Shown here piece by piece: positions 24,089-36,989 of a stretch of 64,000 nucleotides of DNA (the stretch's first letter is position 1; each line of letters starts with the position of its first letter). The notes under the pieces are model-generated. The model was not told the origin of the DNA and did no database searches. It worked only from the letters and a program-made list of their open reading frames with translations. The position numbers and the translations under genes were made by a program. Source of the stretch: Leuctra nigra (Eukaryota; Arthropoda; Insecta; Plecoptera; Leuctridae); assembly GCA_934045905.1 (NCBI GenBank), contig OW203761.1, forward strand, positions 28,074,964-28,138,963, given 5' to 3'.

Positions 24089-25035
24089 ATATCACAATTT
24101 TTTTTAGTTTATTTAAACAATTTGTAACACATATCGAAACAACAATGACTAATTCCTTTAAAAAAATAAGCCAGTTCCAATTTGGTTACTAAGAAAAGTT
24201 GCGTTTGGTACCAAAATATGCTTAAAGTGATATTCCATGAAGAAAAGCGAAAGATTTGTTCCAATCGGTCCAGCCGTTTTCGAGATATGGCATCACTTCC
24301 GGTTATCAAAATGGCGGCTGAAAACACTCCACGTAGAATTTGATAATATAAATGTTTTGTATCATTATAAACCTTGTGAATAAGTAGTTATTGTAGTAAG
24401 AGGTGATTAAAGTATGATTTTTCATTTTTATGACGTCATTTCCGGTTTCAGTAATAGTAAATTTCTGTTTAGACTATTGTATTTTCATATATATGACCGT
24501 CCGAATAGTTTGACGCTAGTTTCGTTCCGATCGGTTCAGCCGGTTTCGAGATATGACGTCATTTCCGGTTTCAAAATGGCGACTTCCGGTTGGTTTTATA
24601 AAAAGGCACCTCAGACGCCAAAAGTGCACATGTGGTAAAAATTTCAGATCGATCGGTTCAGCCGTTTAGGCTGTGGCGGTGATAGCGACGTTTCCTGATA
24701 TCATCATCATCATCATCATCTGAAGAAGAAGAAGAAGAAGAAGAAGATGAAAGTGATGTAATTTCACGATTTACACGGCCCTCTAGCTCGCAAATGACAT
24801 AACATGTTGTTCCCAAATTTGGTATATGTAGTGGGGTGGGCCATAGCTCGAAATTAAGATATTTCACAACAATGTGAGATTTCCCATTTTTGAGATCCAG
24901 TAGGCCGAAAATGCCATGTTGTTGCTTACAGTAAAAGTAGATGGTCTGCTCCTCAGTTTATTAATCATTTACGGTATGTTGAGTGACTGTGAGTGTACGG
25001 TACGACTTGGCTGGGTGGAGCGACCGCTCCACTAG
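23693..25035 (+). mobile_element. Fold-back element F, copy 3
   Basis: Plus-oriented copy: fold-back at 23693-24088, a body with CTTCCGGTT and ATGACGTCATTTCCGGTTTC-type words, (CAT)n and (GAA)n tracts near 24700-24745, and an end at GGAGCGACCGCTCC-A-CTAG. The flanks show no direct repeat. It pairs with copy 2 as a subfamily (same arm variants and spacer). Confidence 0.8.
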
Positions 25036-27420
25036 ATTTTGATATCTTATAAATGTGCAGTGGGCAGTGGAAATTGTTTTAAATTGTTTCTTTGCCAATA
25101 AGATTGGGTGCCAAAATTCACACAATGCGCAATGAGACATCTTCTTTAAATTCCTATCAGATTGATTTAACTACGTAGAGAGTAAACGTAAGATTATTGC
25201 TTGTTCCCCCAATAATTGTACTCTTCTCTACAATCTGATTAAATTGTGTAATCACTAACCTCTTTCCTGGAACTTGATTACAATTCCTCCATTGATGAAT
25301 CAGAATATAAATTATACGGACAAGCAATTTATACGATGTTAATTAACATGCTTTGGTTTCCCAACTGATCTGAAATTGAACCAAGCTAACAGAGGGGCGG
25401 AATAATGTGCTCGCACGTCGAAGAAATCCTGCAGATTCCAGACCACTATGGAATGAAACGTATCGCGTGCCCTTATGACAAGTCCACTGGGATTCTTTTC
25501 AACTGGCCAAGGAAGCTGGGTTAGTATTGGAACGAAATATTAAATAAGAAGCTGGTTAGTGGTTGTAATGCATCTATAATAAAGGTGGAGACATCCTTGT
25601 GAATTATTAAATGTGTTGTTGTTTTCGTTGTCTTGTTGTTGTTTACAAACTTTAGATTTAACCGCCGGAATGCCTTTTAATACATGAGAAATGTTCCCCT
25701 ACTCTAAATATATTAGGTAATAAAAAAACTTACCTAACATAATATATTACATTATTATATTATTATATTATATCATATTATATTATATTATAGATTTTGA
25801 GGTAGTAAACGCGTTTCTTACTTGATATATTTTTGACGTTTCAACCAAATAAATAATAACATTAGTTCTCTTAATTTTGTAAATTGGAAATTTTGTTGTC
25901 ATGATGCCTCTAATATCATTTTATGTTATGATAATTACACCTGTCGTAATCAGACATTTTGTTCAGCACTATCAGAAATTTATTATGTTTTGAATCGAAA
26001 GTAAAATATTTCTAACAACAAATACCAACATATAATACCTGGCACATGATACAATCAAGAGAGATTGCAGATTGCATTACTGATGGTGCAAGTTTGAAAC
26101 TGCAGAGCGCTGTGTTTAATGAATTGTAAACTCGTAGTTTGACTTGAAATTAACATCTAATTAATTCGTGGGAAGCGACGTTTTCATGGAAACAGCGGCA
26201 ACATTGAGGAGTACAGATAAGCATTTTACATCCAAAAGTAGTAACGTACATTTATGTTGCGATTTTACGTCCCTTGTGCAGGAAGGTCAGAAAGTCCTTT
26301 GTTCGAAGAGAAATTTGGTAAACATTAAAATATAATTTCAGGAAACCTCTGATAGGTTGTAAAATGAAACAATTCACACGCTGTGTATCGATCAATGTTA
26401 AATTACTTCAAACCAGATATAAATGGACATCACATCGGCATTCATTATTTATTGCTTTCACAAATGTTCACTTTGCAATGGTAATTGCCAGCGTTTTCCA
26501 GTAGAATAATTCCAGCGTATCTTCCGAAGAGGTAAAATGTATCACATTATCACTCGTGTTCGTGACAAAGATAACTCGGTTGCTATGACAATACACACAC
26601 TACGTTAGATAATTAATATCCTAGAGAACGAGATGAGTTTACTTTTGGCAGGAAAGTTTGTGCAACAGGTTGCTTCTTTGAAAGCATAGATCGTTGGTCT
26701 CACTTCACAGTCTAATTTATAATTGCTAACACATTTTTTGTAAGAAACCCTAATCTGTTGAATTTGCCAGAAGGATGGATTACATTAAAACTTTATCAAC
26801 ACTTCAAAGCATAAAGCTACAGGTCTTGTAGAAAAAATATAAACACAGTTTATGAAACTCAAGAAGTATCTTGTTTAAAATTTTATTAGATTAAAAGTTA
26901 ATTACGTGAAAAGTATTTAAAAGTATCGAAGTTAATTTAAACTTCATAAAGATGAAAGGAAGAACGAATTATTAGATATTATGAAACGAAGTATTTTATG
27001 AGACGAAACACTGGTTGACTTACGATGTGAACTCATTTACCAATTAAAACAAATGAAACGAGAGTTCGAACTCTTCTGCGAATATTCCGGAGAGCCGCGA
27101 AAAAGGCGTCTTGACTCCGTGACCAACGACGACGTACTTGTAACGACGCCGATGTCGAGCGTCGTTCGGCCGACAGTAACCACAGCGACGGCGTCGGCGT
27201 CGTTTTACTTGGCTGAATGAGAGTATTGGATTCACACATACACACACACACACACACACAGGTTGATGCGCATCGGAGCGCCATTAGAGGCGTCAAAGTC
27301 AATAGGTCAGGAGTAAATTTATCACCATTCCTGCAATATGTCGGAAATTGCTTGGAAATATGTCTAGAAAAGCGTTGACAGCTAAGTAGACATGCATTTT
27401 TTCATAAAACATAATTACTT
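25036..27420. other. Stretch without recognisable gene; GC island and microsatellite
   Basis: AT-rich apart from a CpG-rich island at about 27060-27225 and a CA microsatellite at about 27236-27260. A TTATA-rich tract lies at about 25740-25795. The overlapping short minus-strand ORFs at the island have no motif and are in part created by the CA repeat. Confidence 0.4.
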
Positions 27421-27858
27421 TTTAAGGTGATATTAGCGCTCGGCCGTTCGAGAAATTTGAGAGAGATTAAATGTTTCATAAGTCAAAGTGTGATAGAATG
27501 TTCACATGATAAGTCTGATTGTATATTAGTAGCACTTTCTTATTTTTGCGTCGTGCCTTGTTAAATAGGCACCGGTTTAACAAAACCGCGCAAAACTATG
27601 CTTTTTCGGATACGATTGGAGACCAAACCCGTTGTTACTTTGCAAATGTTTTAAATTAATTTTTATGCGGCACCCAGCAAAAAGGAAATATCTAATTTTC
27701 ACCAAAAATCAATAAATCATTACAAATTACCGAATTCAAATATTAAAAATGTTGCAAGTAACAACCCCTAAGTTTGTCTTATTTCTCACCGTGATTAAAA
27801 AAATCAAATAATTTCGTCCACCATTCTATTTCGTCTCCAATTGTATTCAAAAGAGTTT
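27421..27858. repeat. Interspersed repeat C, copy 3
   Basis: It shares with copies 1 and 2 the GTATATTAGTAGCACTTT block, GATACGATTGGAGACCAAAC, CACCCAGC, and the closing TCGTCTCCAATTGTAT. More diverged than copies 1 and 2. Confidence 0.55.
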
Positions 27859-28109
27859 GTTTTGCTGTTTCAGAAATTTGCGTAAGAGAGTAAAATTTTA
27901 TTAATACGTATTATCAATGAAATCTTAATGATTTTAAATGGGCTTCCACGCTGCCATTTGCTCTCACTACAGAGCCTAAACTCACTAAACTTCTTGTATT
28001 TGAAATATAATGCCAAACTGTTGTGTTCGGAGTGAAGACAGTTGTTTTATAATGTAATATATACTTAAGAGTCTACGATACTTGATGAAATCAATGTTTT
28101 ATGAAGCAC

Positions 28110-28425
28110 AAAAAGGCGGCCCCTACTTTTTTCTAAACGGCTTTACCGATTGTCTTCAAATTTTCACAGGTTATAGATAAAGAGTAGATCTGTGTCTCTA
28201 GTGGCCCAAAAGTTTTATTTTTTGTTTAGTTTTTTCAGGGCAGAGGTGCCAAAAGACTCATATATTGCCCATGTTAGCACTTCCTCAAAACGAGAAAAAA
28301 CATTTTTTATTATTTTTTTCGATCACTAGAGACACAGATTTACTCTTTATCTCTATGCTGTTAAATTTTGAAAACAATCGGTCACTCCGTTAAGAAAAAA
28401 GTAGGGGCCGTCTTTTTATGGTTTT
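28110..28425. repeat. TIR element with ~100-bp arms
   Basis: The left arm (GGCGGCCCCTACTTTTTTCT, then ATAGATAAAGAGTA and CTGTGTCTCTAGTG) is inverted in the right arm (CACTAGAGACACAG, TACTCTTTATCT, AAAAAGTAGGGGCCG). A diverged relative lies at about 32860-33145. Confidence 0.65.
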
Positions 28426-28909
28426 TTGGTGTTTTCAATATTTGAATTAAAATAACTTACTTCACAGCAGTATATGCAACATGCAACACACGATTAAATG
28501 TCACAAATGTCACGTACACCCCAGAGCTAATGCATTTTCATGCATTTCTAGGATTTTTTTTACATCGGAATCGAAATTTTCTGCGAGTCCTGTCGACTCT
28601 TAAACGTAGAAATAGTTTCAATTACTTACTTTTAATTTTAGAAGATCACTTTATATAAAACAACTTCTTTTGTTTTCAATTCAGACAAATCTATCAACTG
28701 TCAACATCATTTTGATCTGTTGCCATCAATGGTATTGCACCTACTATTCTAAGCGTGAAATGTGGAGCCCCACTGATTGGAATTGCATGGAACTGGAACC
28801 ATAGTCAACTGGTGGTTTCAACCACGAAATCTCTGGAACGATCACATCATCAGGGTTAAAAGCAATGCTGATAAAATAATACATTTCATGTTATTTTAAG
28901 GTTCACTGA

Positions 28910-29090
28910 CGTCACAACCGTGCCCTGGGGGTCAATTCTCGAGATTCACGTTTTGAAACCGTGTCACGGTTTCATTGTTTAAAACGTAAAAGAGTTGAAG
29001 GCTAACCGATAGTTGTCAACTGTTTCCAGTTTTATACAATGTAAACGTAAAACGGTTTCAAAACGTGAATCTCAAGAATTGGTCCCCTGT
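28910..29090. repeat. Short inverted-repeat element
   Basis: The left block GAGATTCACGTTTTGAAACCG is inverted in the right block CGGTTTCAAAACGTGAATCT; outer words GGGGGTCAATTCTC and GAATTGGTCCCC also pair. A diverged piece is near 16150-16215. MITE-like and non-coding. Confidence 0.55.
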
Positions 29091-29276
29091 AGTGGTATTT
29101 CAGGTCCAACAACATTACCATAGCAACCAGGCGTGGTGAAACATTATGCGAAGAACTGAACACTTTTAGAGACAATGAAGGGATGCAAAATGCTGAAATG
29201 AAAAACAATTTACCCCACTTAGTTAAAACTATTCAATTAACAATTGTCATCAAAACACAAAATGCATTATTAACCT

Positions 29277-29915
29277 AATTGAGCGAGCGTAGCGAGCGTC
29301 ACCACGGCACTATTATGCTACTTTCATTGTGTGTTTTTTTCCTATCAATTTAAAACTTTGCATAATCATTGGGACCAACATTATCTGTATTTTTGACAAT
29401 TTTCAGACTAATCTGTCGTTAAATCCAAATGTTATTAACATTTTACGGTCATTTTGCACGTTCGAGTTCGAGAGGGAGATTTAAAATATTTTATCCGTGC
29501 ATCTTTGACGCATCAGTTCCAAGGTCTTTAGAGCAGAAACTTTCAAACACATATGAATTCTCATGCAATACGGGGTTAATTCACAGCTCAACTGAACATA
29601 TGACCGTTCATCAGATCGATCTGAAGTTTTGCACTCACACTAATATATGAGTGGTCCCGGGTATATTTTTGATCCTGTGATTTTTGAAAATTAAAAAGGA
29701 ACCGTTTATAATTAATCAACTTAATTTACATGGTCATTGCATGGTCATTGCATGGTCATTGCATGATCATTGGGAGTGGGACCAATATTTTAGATGTATT
29801 TGGAGATTTTCATACAAATCTGTGACAAAATGACATTTTCGATAGACAGAATTTCGGTTCGAGGTGTTGCGCGTATCCGTGCTCGCTCATCAACGCGTTA
29901 CACAGAGCGTTTACC
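29277..29915 (-). repeat. Repeat B copy R4
   Basis: Minus orientation: the plus strand starts TTGAGCGAGCGTAGCGAGCG and ends GCTCGCTCATCAACGCGTTA followed by CACAGAGCG. Head-to-head with copy R5. Confidence 0.65.
29729..29772. repeat. 11-bp tandem repeat, four units
   Basis: CATGGTCATTG occurs three times and then as CATGATCATTG, inside repeat B copy R4, where sister copies have a single ATGGTCATTG-like word. Confidence 0.7.
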
Positions 29916-30286
29916 TTGTATTAGTTTGAATTTCGCGGAACTGAATTTACATAACTCAAATGAGCAATTCAATGTGAATGCTACACAAGCATAAATAAAA
30001 CACTCTATGCGTAATCAGGGATTGAAATGTGAGGTGTTCAGATCTGTGGGATGCTTCTCAACGGAACACGTGGAACGAACGCCTGTAGCAATGCGATTCA
30101 ATATCTAGTGCTTTTCCGGATGTTCTCTTCCAATTTCCTCGCGATTTTCTCCACGCTCGGCAAAACATGGTCCGATAGTTTGAAAATTATAGTGGAAATG
30201 GTACGTTAAACAAAACCCGATTTATATGCAAGCACAAAGCATTTGTGTTATAATATTCTTTCATGAAAAGTAGTGCTCATTTATAC

Positions 30287-31195
30287 ACTAGGAAAACGCT
30301 CTGTGTAACGCGTTGATGAGCGAGCACGGATACACGCAACACCTCGAACCGAAATTATGTCTATCGAATGTCATTAAAAGCCAACAATTCTTTAGTTTCG
30401 TCACAGACTTGTATAAAAATCTCCAAAATCTCCAAAAATATTGGTGCCAATCCTTGCTAAGTTTTAAGTTGATCGATTAAACCTTTATGATTGAACGGTT
30501 CCTTGTTAATTTTCAAAAATCACAGGATCTCGTTCAAAAAATATACCTGGGACCACCCATATGATATGATATGTAGTGTGTGTACACAATATCAGATCAA
30601 TCTGTTGAACGGTCATTATTTGTTTCATATCGTTTAAAACTTTCTGCTCTAACTACCTTGCCTTGAACTGTAGATTCGAAGTCGCCGTGAATTTGACAGC
30701 CAACACGCAAAATGTCCCTAAAATGACAAAAACTTTTGAAAATAACGACAGATTAGAGTGAAAATTGGCAAAAATACCTTAAATGTTGGTACCAATGACC
30801 ATGCGAAGTTTTTAGTTGGTCGGTCAATCGGCTCCAGTTTAAATTTCAAAAATCACAGGAAAAATGGTTTCAAATTTGAACCAATTGGAGGATTTCGCTG
30901 AATTTTTTTTTGATTGGATACAATGTTGGTTGCAATGACTTTGCTAAATTTCAAATTGATCGAACCAACCAATCAAAAGATAATTTTTCTAAAATTTGAA
31001 CCAATCACAGGATTCCGTTCAAAAACGATCCCAGAGACCGCATAGATTACGTTAGTATGTGTGCAAAATTTCAGATCGATTGGTTGTGCGGTTTGATCTC
31101 GGCAGTGCCGACAAAAAAAAAAAAAAAAAAAAAAAAAAAACACACAGAAAAAGTGCCATAAGAGTACCGTGGTGACGCTCGCTCCGCTCGCTCAA
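30287..31195 (+). repeat. Repeat B copy R5
   Basis: It begins ACTAGGAAAACGCTCTGTG with AACGCGTTGATGAGCGAGC and ends with a long A-run (31115-31140), CCATAAGAGTACCGTGG and TGACGCTCGCTCCGCTCGCT. It contains the family block AGTATGTGTGCAAAATTTCA. Confidence 0.7.
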
Positions 31196-33330
31196 CAATA
31201 ACATCACGGTTAAAATAAACATTCGTAGCTAACTTTACGTAGAATTTTCATTATTTATGCTACCAATTGTTAAGTAAAAATAGAAAATTGGGATTATTTT
31301 TAGATATTCGTGTTGAATATTTGTGGCGTGACTCCAGACTATCACTGGATTAATCTATTGATAAGCCGTCTCGTCTCCTTTTCCTGGGAATAATGTAGGT
31401 ATTATTGTCCCATCATTAAGAACGCACGTACTGAAATAATCATGACATCGCCGGTCTCGGCGTTTTTAATCCGTCGTAAAGTGCAATGAAATGAATATTT
31501 TACTCGTCTATTTTCTAATTACTTTGTGTTCTTGCTTGCACTGCACAGGAAGCCCCGATCAACCAACGAATCTGAAAATTTGCATACGTTTTTAGCGAAA
31601 TCATCTGTTTGGTCGGTATGTGGAAAGAACGGTTTTACTTTCTTTATGATCATTGGGACCATAATTTTGTAAGTTTTTACCAATTTTAATCCAAACCGTT
31701 CAAGAATGTCTAAATATATTGACATTTGAAGCTTATTTTGAAACAGTTTGAAGCATTTTAAACGTTTGTTTTATCGAGAAAGTATACGTGCAAATAAGCG
31801 TTACGTGATGGAGCCACTTTTGGCAAGATGGCTGGCTGTTGTCAGTCTACAGATTCATTTATTTGTTTTGACAGTTCAGTTTCCAAGTGCAGTGAAAAAG
31901 GAGAAACAATTGAAATTGAAATTTAGTTATAAAATTCTCTTTTTAGCCAAAACAAACAACTGAAGCAAATATTTCTATTCTATTTATGCAAGTGTCATCC
32001 GCCATTTACCTAGTACCACAATAGCCACCAGAGTGCAGTCGCGTTCCTTGTTTTCTCGAATACAAAGGCTCGCTGTATTTCCCTAGTTGTATAAGAACTG
32101 CATGAGATCGTACATGTCTTATTGGTAGCTAATACAAACCCTGTGTATGATTTGTCAATTTGGTGGACGGTGGTAACCTCAGGTGTTGTTATAACAACAA
32201 ACCAATCATCACATCGGCGAAACATTCGTTGCAAGGTAGGAACTGTACTGATATCAATATCTGACGGTGACTGTACAAAACGTAAATTTAATAAGTTATT
32301 TCCAATTGAATTTCTATATCGAACATCAGGTTTTTGCAAGGTTAGTTAAGGTTTTGCATGGTCAGCCTGACTATTTGCAAAACGTCGCATCTATCGATCG
32401 GTCTTGTATTTTGCTTGATGAAAGTTCCAATATTATTTGCCCTTTTATGGCAGATTTAAAAATTCAGTTTAATCCGGTAAATCCGTAAATGATGGATTTT
32501 ATGACCAAAGCAAACGACTGACGAAGCATAGTGAAGCGAGCGTCTCCATTTGGCTCTTTTAGACACTTCCTCTGATTTTTTGTTCCCGACGACACAAGTC
32601 ACACTGCTTTTCCGATCGAGCTGAAATTTTGCACACATACTAATATTAATTCTAACTTAGTCTGCGATTGTTTTTGAGCCCTGTCCTCTGATTGGCTAAA
32701 AATAAATTATGTTTTAATAAGCCTTCTGAATAAATAATTACAGTATGAAAACGTTGACTGATTTAGCATATGTTTTGGAGTTAATTCCGGCCAATAATTA
32801 GAAAAGTCTCATTTTACTATTTAAGAATGTACTTGTTGAAATAATGGTATAGAGCTTACGGTCTACTAACCCTACATTTTTCTGAACGGCTTGACAAAAT
32901 TCAAAATTTCACAGATTATAGATAAATAATAAATCTGTGTTCCCATAGTCGAACATTTTGATTTTCTGTTTTGCTTTTTTCGCGGCAGGGGTGCAAAATG
33001 TCCATTAAATTACTCCAGTTTGACCCTGCAGCAGGAGTACAAACATTTTCTTTGATTTTTCAAATCATGGAGACACAGATTTCTTTGTCCATAACCAGTA
33101 AAATTTTGAAGACAATCGGAAAACCCGCTTTTAAAAAGTAGGGGATAGTTTAGAAGTTACGATGAAACAAAAATAAAATTTTATAAAAGAAATGTGATAA
33201 AATTAAGAACTTGTTAGTGGGCTATTAATACGTAATAATATAATGATTGATAGACATAATGACATACTATGTCCATTGTATATTATCTTTCACCCTCAGC
33301 TTGCATCTCCTACTTGAAAATGGATAAGTA
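31196..33330. other. Stretch without recognisable gene
   Basis: It contains a partial repeat B piece (about 32517-32700, with GAAGCGAGCGTCTCC) and a diverged relative of the 28.1-kb TIR element (about 32860-33145). Several opposed short ORFs at 31.5-32.6 kb show no domain. Confidence 0.4.
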
Positions 33331-33334
33331 CATT

Positions 33335-34209
33335 TGTAACACTACACAACAAGTGACAGTTGGTAATAGAAAAATAACTTGTTGTTTTACAAAGTAAGAT
33401 CAGAAATAATAGTATAAAAATATAGAAGGTTATCAACATAGGTAGTTTCATTAGTTCCTAGAGGGGTATAAAGAAGTATTTTAATGCCAAAGCCTCCTGG
33501 AGTGCAGAGAAGAATTTTATATGTGACAACAATGGGATAGATCTCGTGGCGAGTGCTGATTGGTGGACGGAGGTTGAAATTTTACAACAATGAAGAAGAG
33601 ATGAATAAAATCAGTTCGATGAAATATTTTGAAGAAGTCAGATGTAAAACATTATTTCTCTTGGATAAAACTAATCAAATATCATTTTAAAGTTTATAAT
33701 AGTAAATCTTATCTATTATAAACTATTTCAAGAAACAAGAAAGGAATGAAGAACAAGAATTGACCATATAAACGTGTGATGGAAAGAAAAGCAGAACATG
33801 GACAGTTGAGACTTTGAACCTTTGATTGAACCACGAAACATTGCCGGCGAAGGAATGAGTACAAAATAAGACTGTTTAATGTTAAATAATACCTAATTAT
33901 ATTATAAATTAAGAAAGAGAATTGTACATTGTCAAAGTTAGGTAGCTAGTAACTGGCCAGTATAATTGCAGAAAAACCAGGAGTGCATAACATGTATGTG
34001 CATGATTCCTATCTAATTATACCTTTGTGATAAAAAGAAGATGTTCATTGCTTTGAGGGTGTGCAACGTTAAAACTGTGAGCACATTGTAGGATAGTTAA
34101 AGAAGGTATAGATACAAAAGTAACGTACAACTTGGTACTATAAGTTAGGTATAGTTACAAAGTGACAACCAACATGGAGCTGATGGAGCCATAGGTTGGT
34201 ATAGTTACA
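33335..34209 (+). repeat. 5' LTR (875 bp)
   Basis: Begins TGTAACACTAC and ends GGTATAGTTACA. Nearly identical to 36990-37864. Confidence 0.95.
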
Positions 34210-34365
34210 ATTTGTCGAACCAACGCGGGGCTTTGATGTATTATTTGTTAAAAAATATCCCACTACCTGAAAATAAGAATCTCACTGAGCTAGAAAAATA
34301 TTAAATTGGCGCCCAGCACATAATAAAATTTATACATACAAATTTGCAAACAATAGAGAAACAAA

Positions 34366-35622
34366 ATGTCAAACCTAAACGATTCCGATTTGTCCAGCAC
34401 TGACGGATATGAGCCAACAACAGTTATATCTAACAATGAGGAAGAGGTTAGGCGAATCATTATTGGCAATAATGAAGCTGAAACAGTTATTGAAGGGTCA
34501 ATTCAGACAACACAAATAAAAGAAGAAAAGCAGATTGATTTAAATCAAATGATGACAATGATGCTAGAGAAAATGGAGAATCAGAAAATATTCTCAGAGA
34601 AACAAGTGGAGAATCAGAAAATATTCTCAGAGAAACAAGTAGAGAAACTAGCAGAGAAAATACTAGAGAGTCAGGAAATACTAAAATCAAGTATAGTAGA
34701 ATCAATGAGGAATGAAAACCAACAATTGTTGAACGAGATGGAAAGCCGTATGACGAAAAGACAAGATATTTTGGAAAAGGAATGCAATGAAAAGCTGAAC
34801 AAAGTAGAAGAAAGTTTTTCTGAACGAGTGGAAAAAATTACTATGAAAGTAACAAATAGCGAGATGTTGGTAAAGAAGATTGAAATGGTGCAACAGAAGC
34901 AGATTGGAGACGAGGAATTATTTAAAGATGAGACCGGCAACAAGTTTGCAGAAATAGAAGAGCGAGTGAAAAAGGTAGAGCACAAGTCAGATCTGGTGAG
35001 AGAGGAATTGGAATTGGACATTGAGAGGAACACTGCAAAAGAGAAGATCGAATTGGATAAAAAATGTGCCATATATACATTTGATCGACCTGCAGTAGGA
35101 GAACAATTAAAGAAAATGCTAGATGGGGGAATAATCGAGCAAGCGCCTATTCCAAACAAACATTCAATTGTTGTAGTGTTGAAGAAAGATAAATCTGAGC
35201 GATTATGTCTTGATACTCAACGCATGAATCAGGTATTAATTCCAGAAAATGAAAAACTTCTGGAAACTGATGAAACGTTTCAACAATACAATAATTTTCA
35301 ATTGTTGTCAACAATGGATTTTGTGTCTTCAGTTTGGCAAAAAATGAAAATTTCAGAAGAGAGTAAACAATACACAGCATTCAAAGATGGTGGAAAAGTA
35401 TTTCAATTCAAGATGTTACCATTTGAAATCAGTACCAACATTGCAGATTTTACAAGAGCACTAGATTGGGCAATGGGTTATGATCTGGAGGAAACAATAA
35501 TCTATGCGGATAATGTGTTGATTGCGGGAAGCAAATTTGAAGAATACACTCTTGACCAAATAAGAACTGTTCTTACCAGCTTTCAAAAGAATAGTAAAGG
35601 AAAACAGTGGCAGACATTTTAA
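34366..35622 (+). CDS. Gag-like coiled coil fused to truncated Ty3/gypsy-like reverse transcriptase
   Basis: A 418-residue retrotransposon protein. Residues about 55-235 are highly charged, Lys/Glu-rich and heptad-like, a predicted coiled coil, with an in-frame tandem duplication of an NQKIFSEKQVE unit near residues 70-90; this occupies the Gag position but has no zinc knuckle. From about residue 238 a Ty3/gypsy RT follows: LDGGIIEQAP, VVVLKKDKSERLCLDTQRMN (motif 1-2 region), LLSTMDF with the motif A aspartate at D318, YTAFKDGGKVFQFKMLPFEI (the usual MPFGL is MLPFEI), and IIYADN (D382, N383) where active RTs have two aspartates. The protein ends soon after, without RNase H or integrase. The substituted catalytic residue and truncation imply no polymerase activity. 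The frame is intact in a young element, so the Gag-like half may still be used. ATG follows an AT-rich leader after the LTR. Confidence 0.8.
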   Translation: MSNLNDSDLSSTDGYEPTTVISNNEEEVRRIIIGNNEAETVIEGSIQTTQIKEEKQIDLNQMMTMMLEKMENQKIFSEKQVENQKIFSEKQVEKLAEKILESQEILKSSIVESMRNENQQLLNEMESRMTKRQDILEKECNEKLNKVEESFSERVEKITMKVTNSEMLVKKIEMVQQKQIGDEELFKDETGNKFAEIEERVKKVEHKSDLVREELELDIERNTAKEKIELDKKCAIYTFDRPAVGEQLKKMLDGGIIEQAPIPNKHSIVVVLKKDKSERLCLDTQRMNQVLIPENEKLLETDETFQQYNNFQLLSTMDFVSSVWQKMKISEESKQYTAFKDGGKVFQFKMLPFEISTNIADFTRALDWAMGYDLEETIIYADNVLIAGSKFEEYTLDQIRTVLTSFQKNSKGKQWQTF

Positions 35623-36989
35623 GTAATTATGGAATTGCGGATGGTCTTTTTATGACGAAGATGAGCAAGGGCAAGAATGAGTAATAGGTATCAGTGAGTA
35701 AATCATATTAAAAGAAAACATTTGAATTTGGGAAAACAATTTCTAAGGATGACAGAAGAACAAAAGAATTATGAATTTTAAAAGGAATTATTGATCAGAT
35801 TAAATAAACAAGAAAAGAAAAAAAGGAAACAATACTTATGAATTGGCAACAGAAACAGGAGAAATCAAAGGGACCTACAATGTTGTACTTTTAAAAAGAT
35901 ATCGTACCATTCCACCTTTGGACAATATGTGAAAATGATGGTATAAAATGGTGATAGACATAACGAAGAATTTGAAGATGATTATAAAAAAAATGGTGAG
36001 AGACATTTATCGAAGAAGTTGAAGATGATAGTAAAAAATGGTGATAGACATAACGAAGAATTTGAAGATGATTATAAAAAAAATGGTGAGAGACATTTAT
36101 CGAAGAAGTTGAAGATGATAGTAAAAAATGGTGATAGACATAACGAAGAATTTGAAGATGATTATAAAAAAATGGTGAGAGACATTTATCGAAGAAGTTG
36201 AAGGTGATAAAAAATTGGCGAGAATCATTTATAACGAAAAATTTGAAGATGAGATATTGCACTATTGCATAGGTATCAAAGTAACGACAAGGAAGACAGA
36301 AGAATATAGATGTTCGAATGAAATGAATTTGAATAGAAGATCACAAGAAGCGTTAAGACCGAATGGATCAAGAGAAATTAGATCAAAAAGAAGGCATAGT
36401 TGACAAGAATATGAAGATTGGATGACAATTTGAGTTATTCTGCGAAGTAACAAGTATTGATAGCCAAGATGGTGGGCTATGGTGGTTAAATACGAGTATT
36501 GTCGGCTATGCTACAATATGTAACGTATGTTGGTGAATTATGAGATCGGCAATTAATATATTGTGCGATAGTTGAAAGAATAACTGTTCGTGTCTAAGAG
36601 CATAGAACTAGAGAGGTTATTGAGTTGAAATGTTTGTCATTGTTATGAGCAACATTTGAGTCACGTGTATGAATTGACTTGTGGAAGACAAGTAATTATG
36701 AAAAACTACGAGAAAAATGTTACTTTCGTTAGATACCAGATAAGTCAAGAGAAATGTTGAAACAAGACCAATGGAAAATTGATTTGAACTAATTATTCGA
36801 GAACATTGGACAGATGCTGACGAGGATATGATGAAGAGAGTTTTATGAAGATTTGAAGATTGAAAGAAAAATTATCACAGCAGACAACGTAAAGAAAACA
36901 GTGAAGCAACAGGTGTAAAGACTGTTTGAGTTTTGGTTTGAACAAAAAATAAATTTATATAAAATTTATTATGTGCAAAGGTGAGAGAT
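35623..36989. other. Non-coding remainder of the LTR element interior
   Basis: No frame is open long enough to be a pol remnant, apart from the tandem repeat. The composition is purine-rich on the plus strand. Integrase or RNase H motifs were not recognised. Confidence 0.5.
35945..36215 (+). repeat. 90-bp tandem repeat, about three units
   Basis: GTGATAGACATAACGAAGAA recurs at 35951, 36041 and 36131, an exact 90-base period; a diverged partial unit follows. The period is a multiple of three and frames on both strands stay open through it (36019-36201 plus, 35891-36262 minus). These ORFs are consequences of the repeat. Confidence 0.85.

Noticed and set aside
27033..27302. Cys/Val-rich minus ORFs
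   Set aside because: The CVCVCV part is the CA microsatellite read through; no independent coding evidence.
34213..34232. Primer binding site directly after the 5' LTR (TGTCGAACCAACGCGGGGCT)
   Set aside because: It does not start with TGG as a tRNA 3'-end complement should; a better match (TGGCGCCCAGC) is about 95 bp farther, so neither is called.
35891..36262. 123-codon minus ORF in the LTR element
   Set aside because: It is the reverse strand of the 90-bp tandem repeat, open because the period is a multiple of three.
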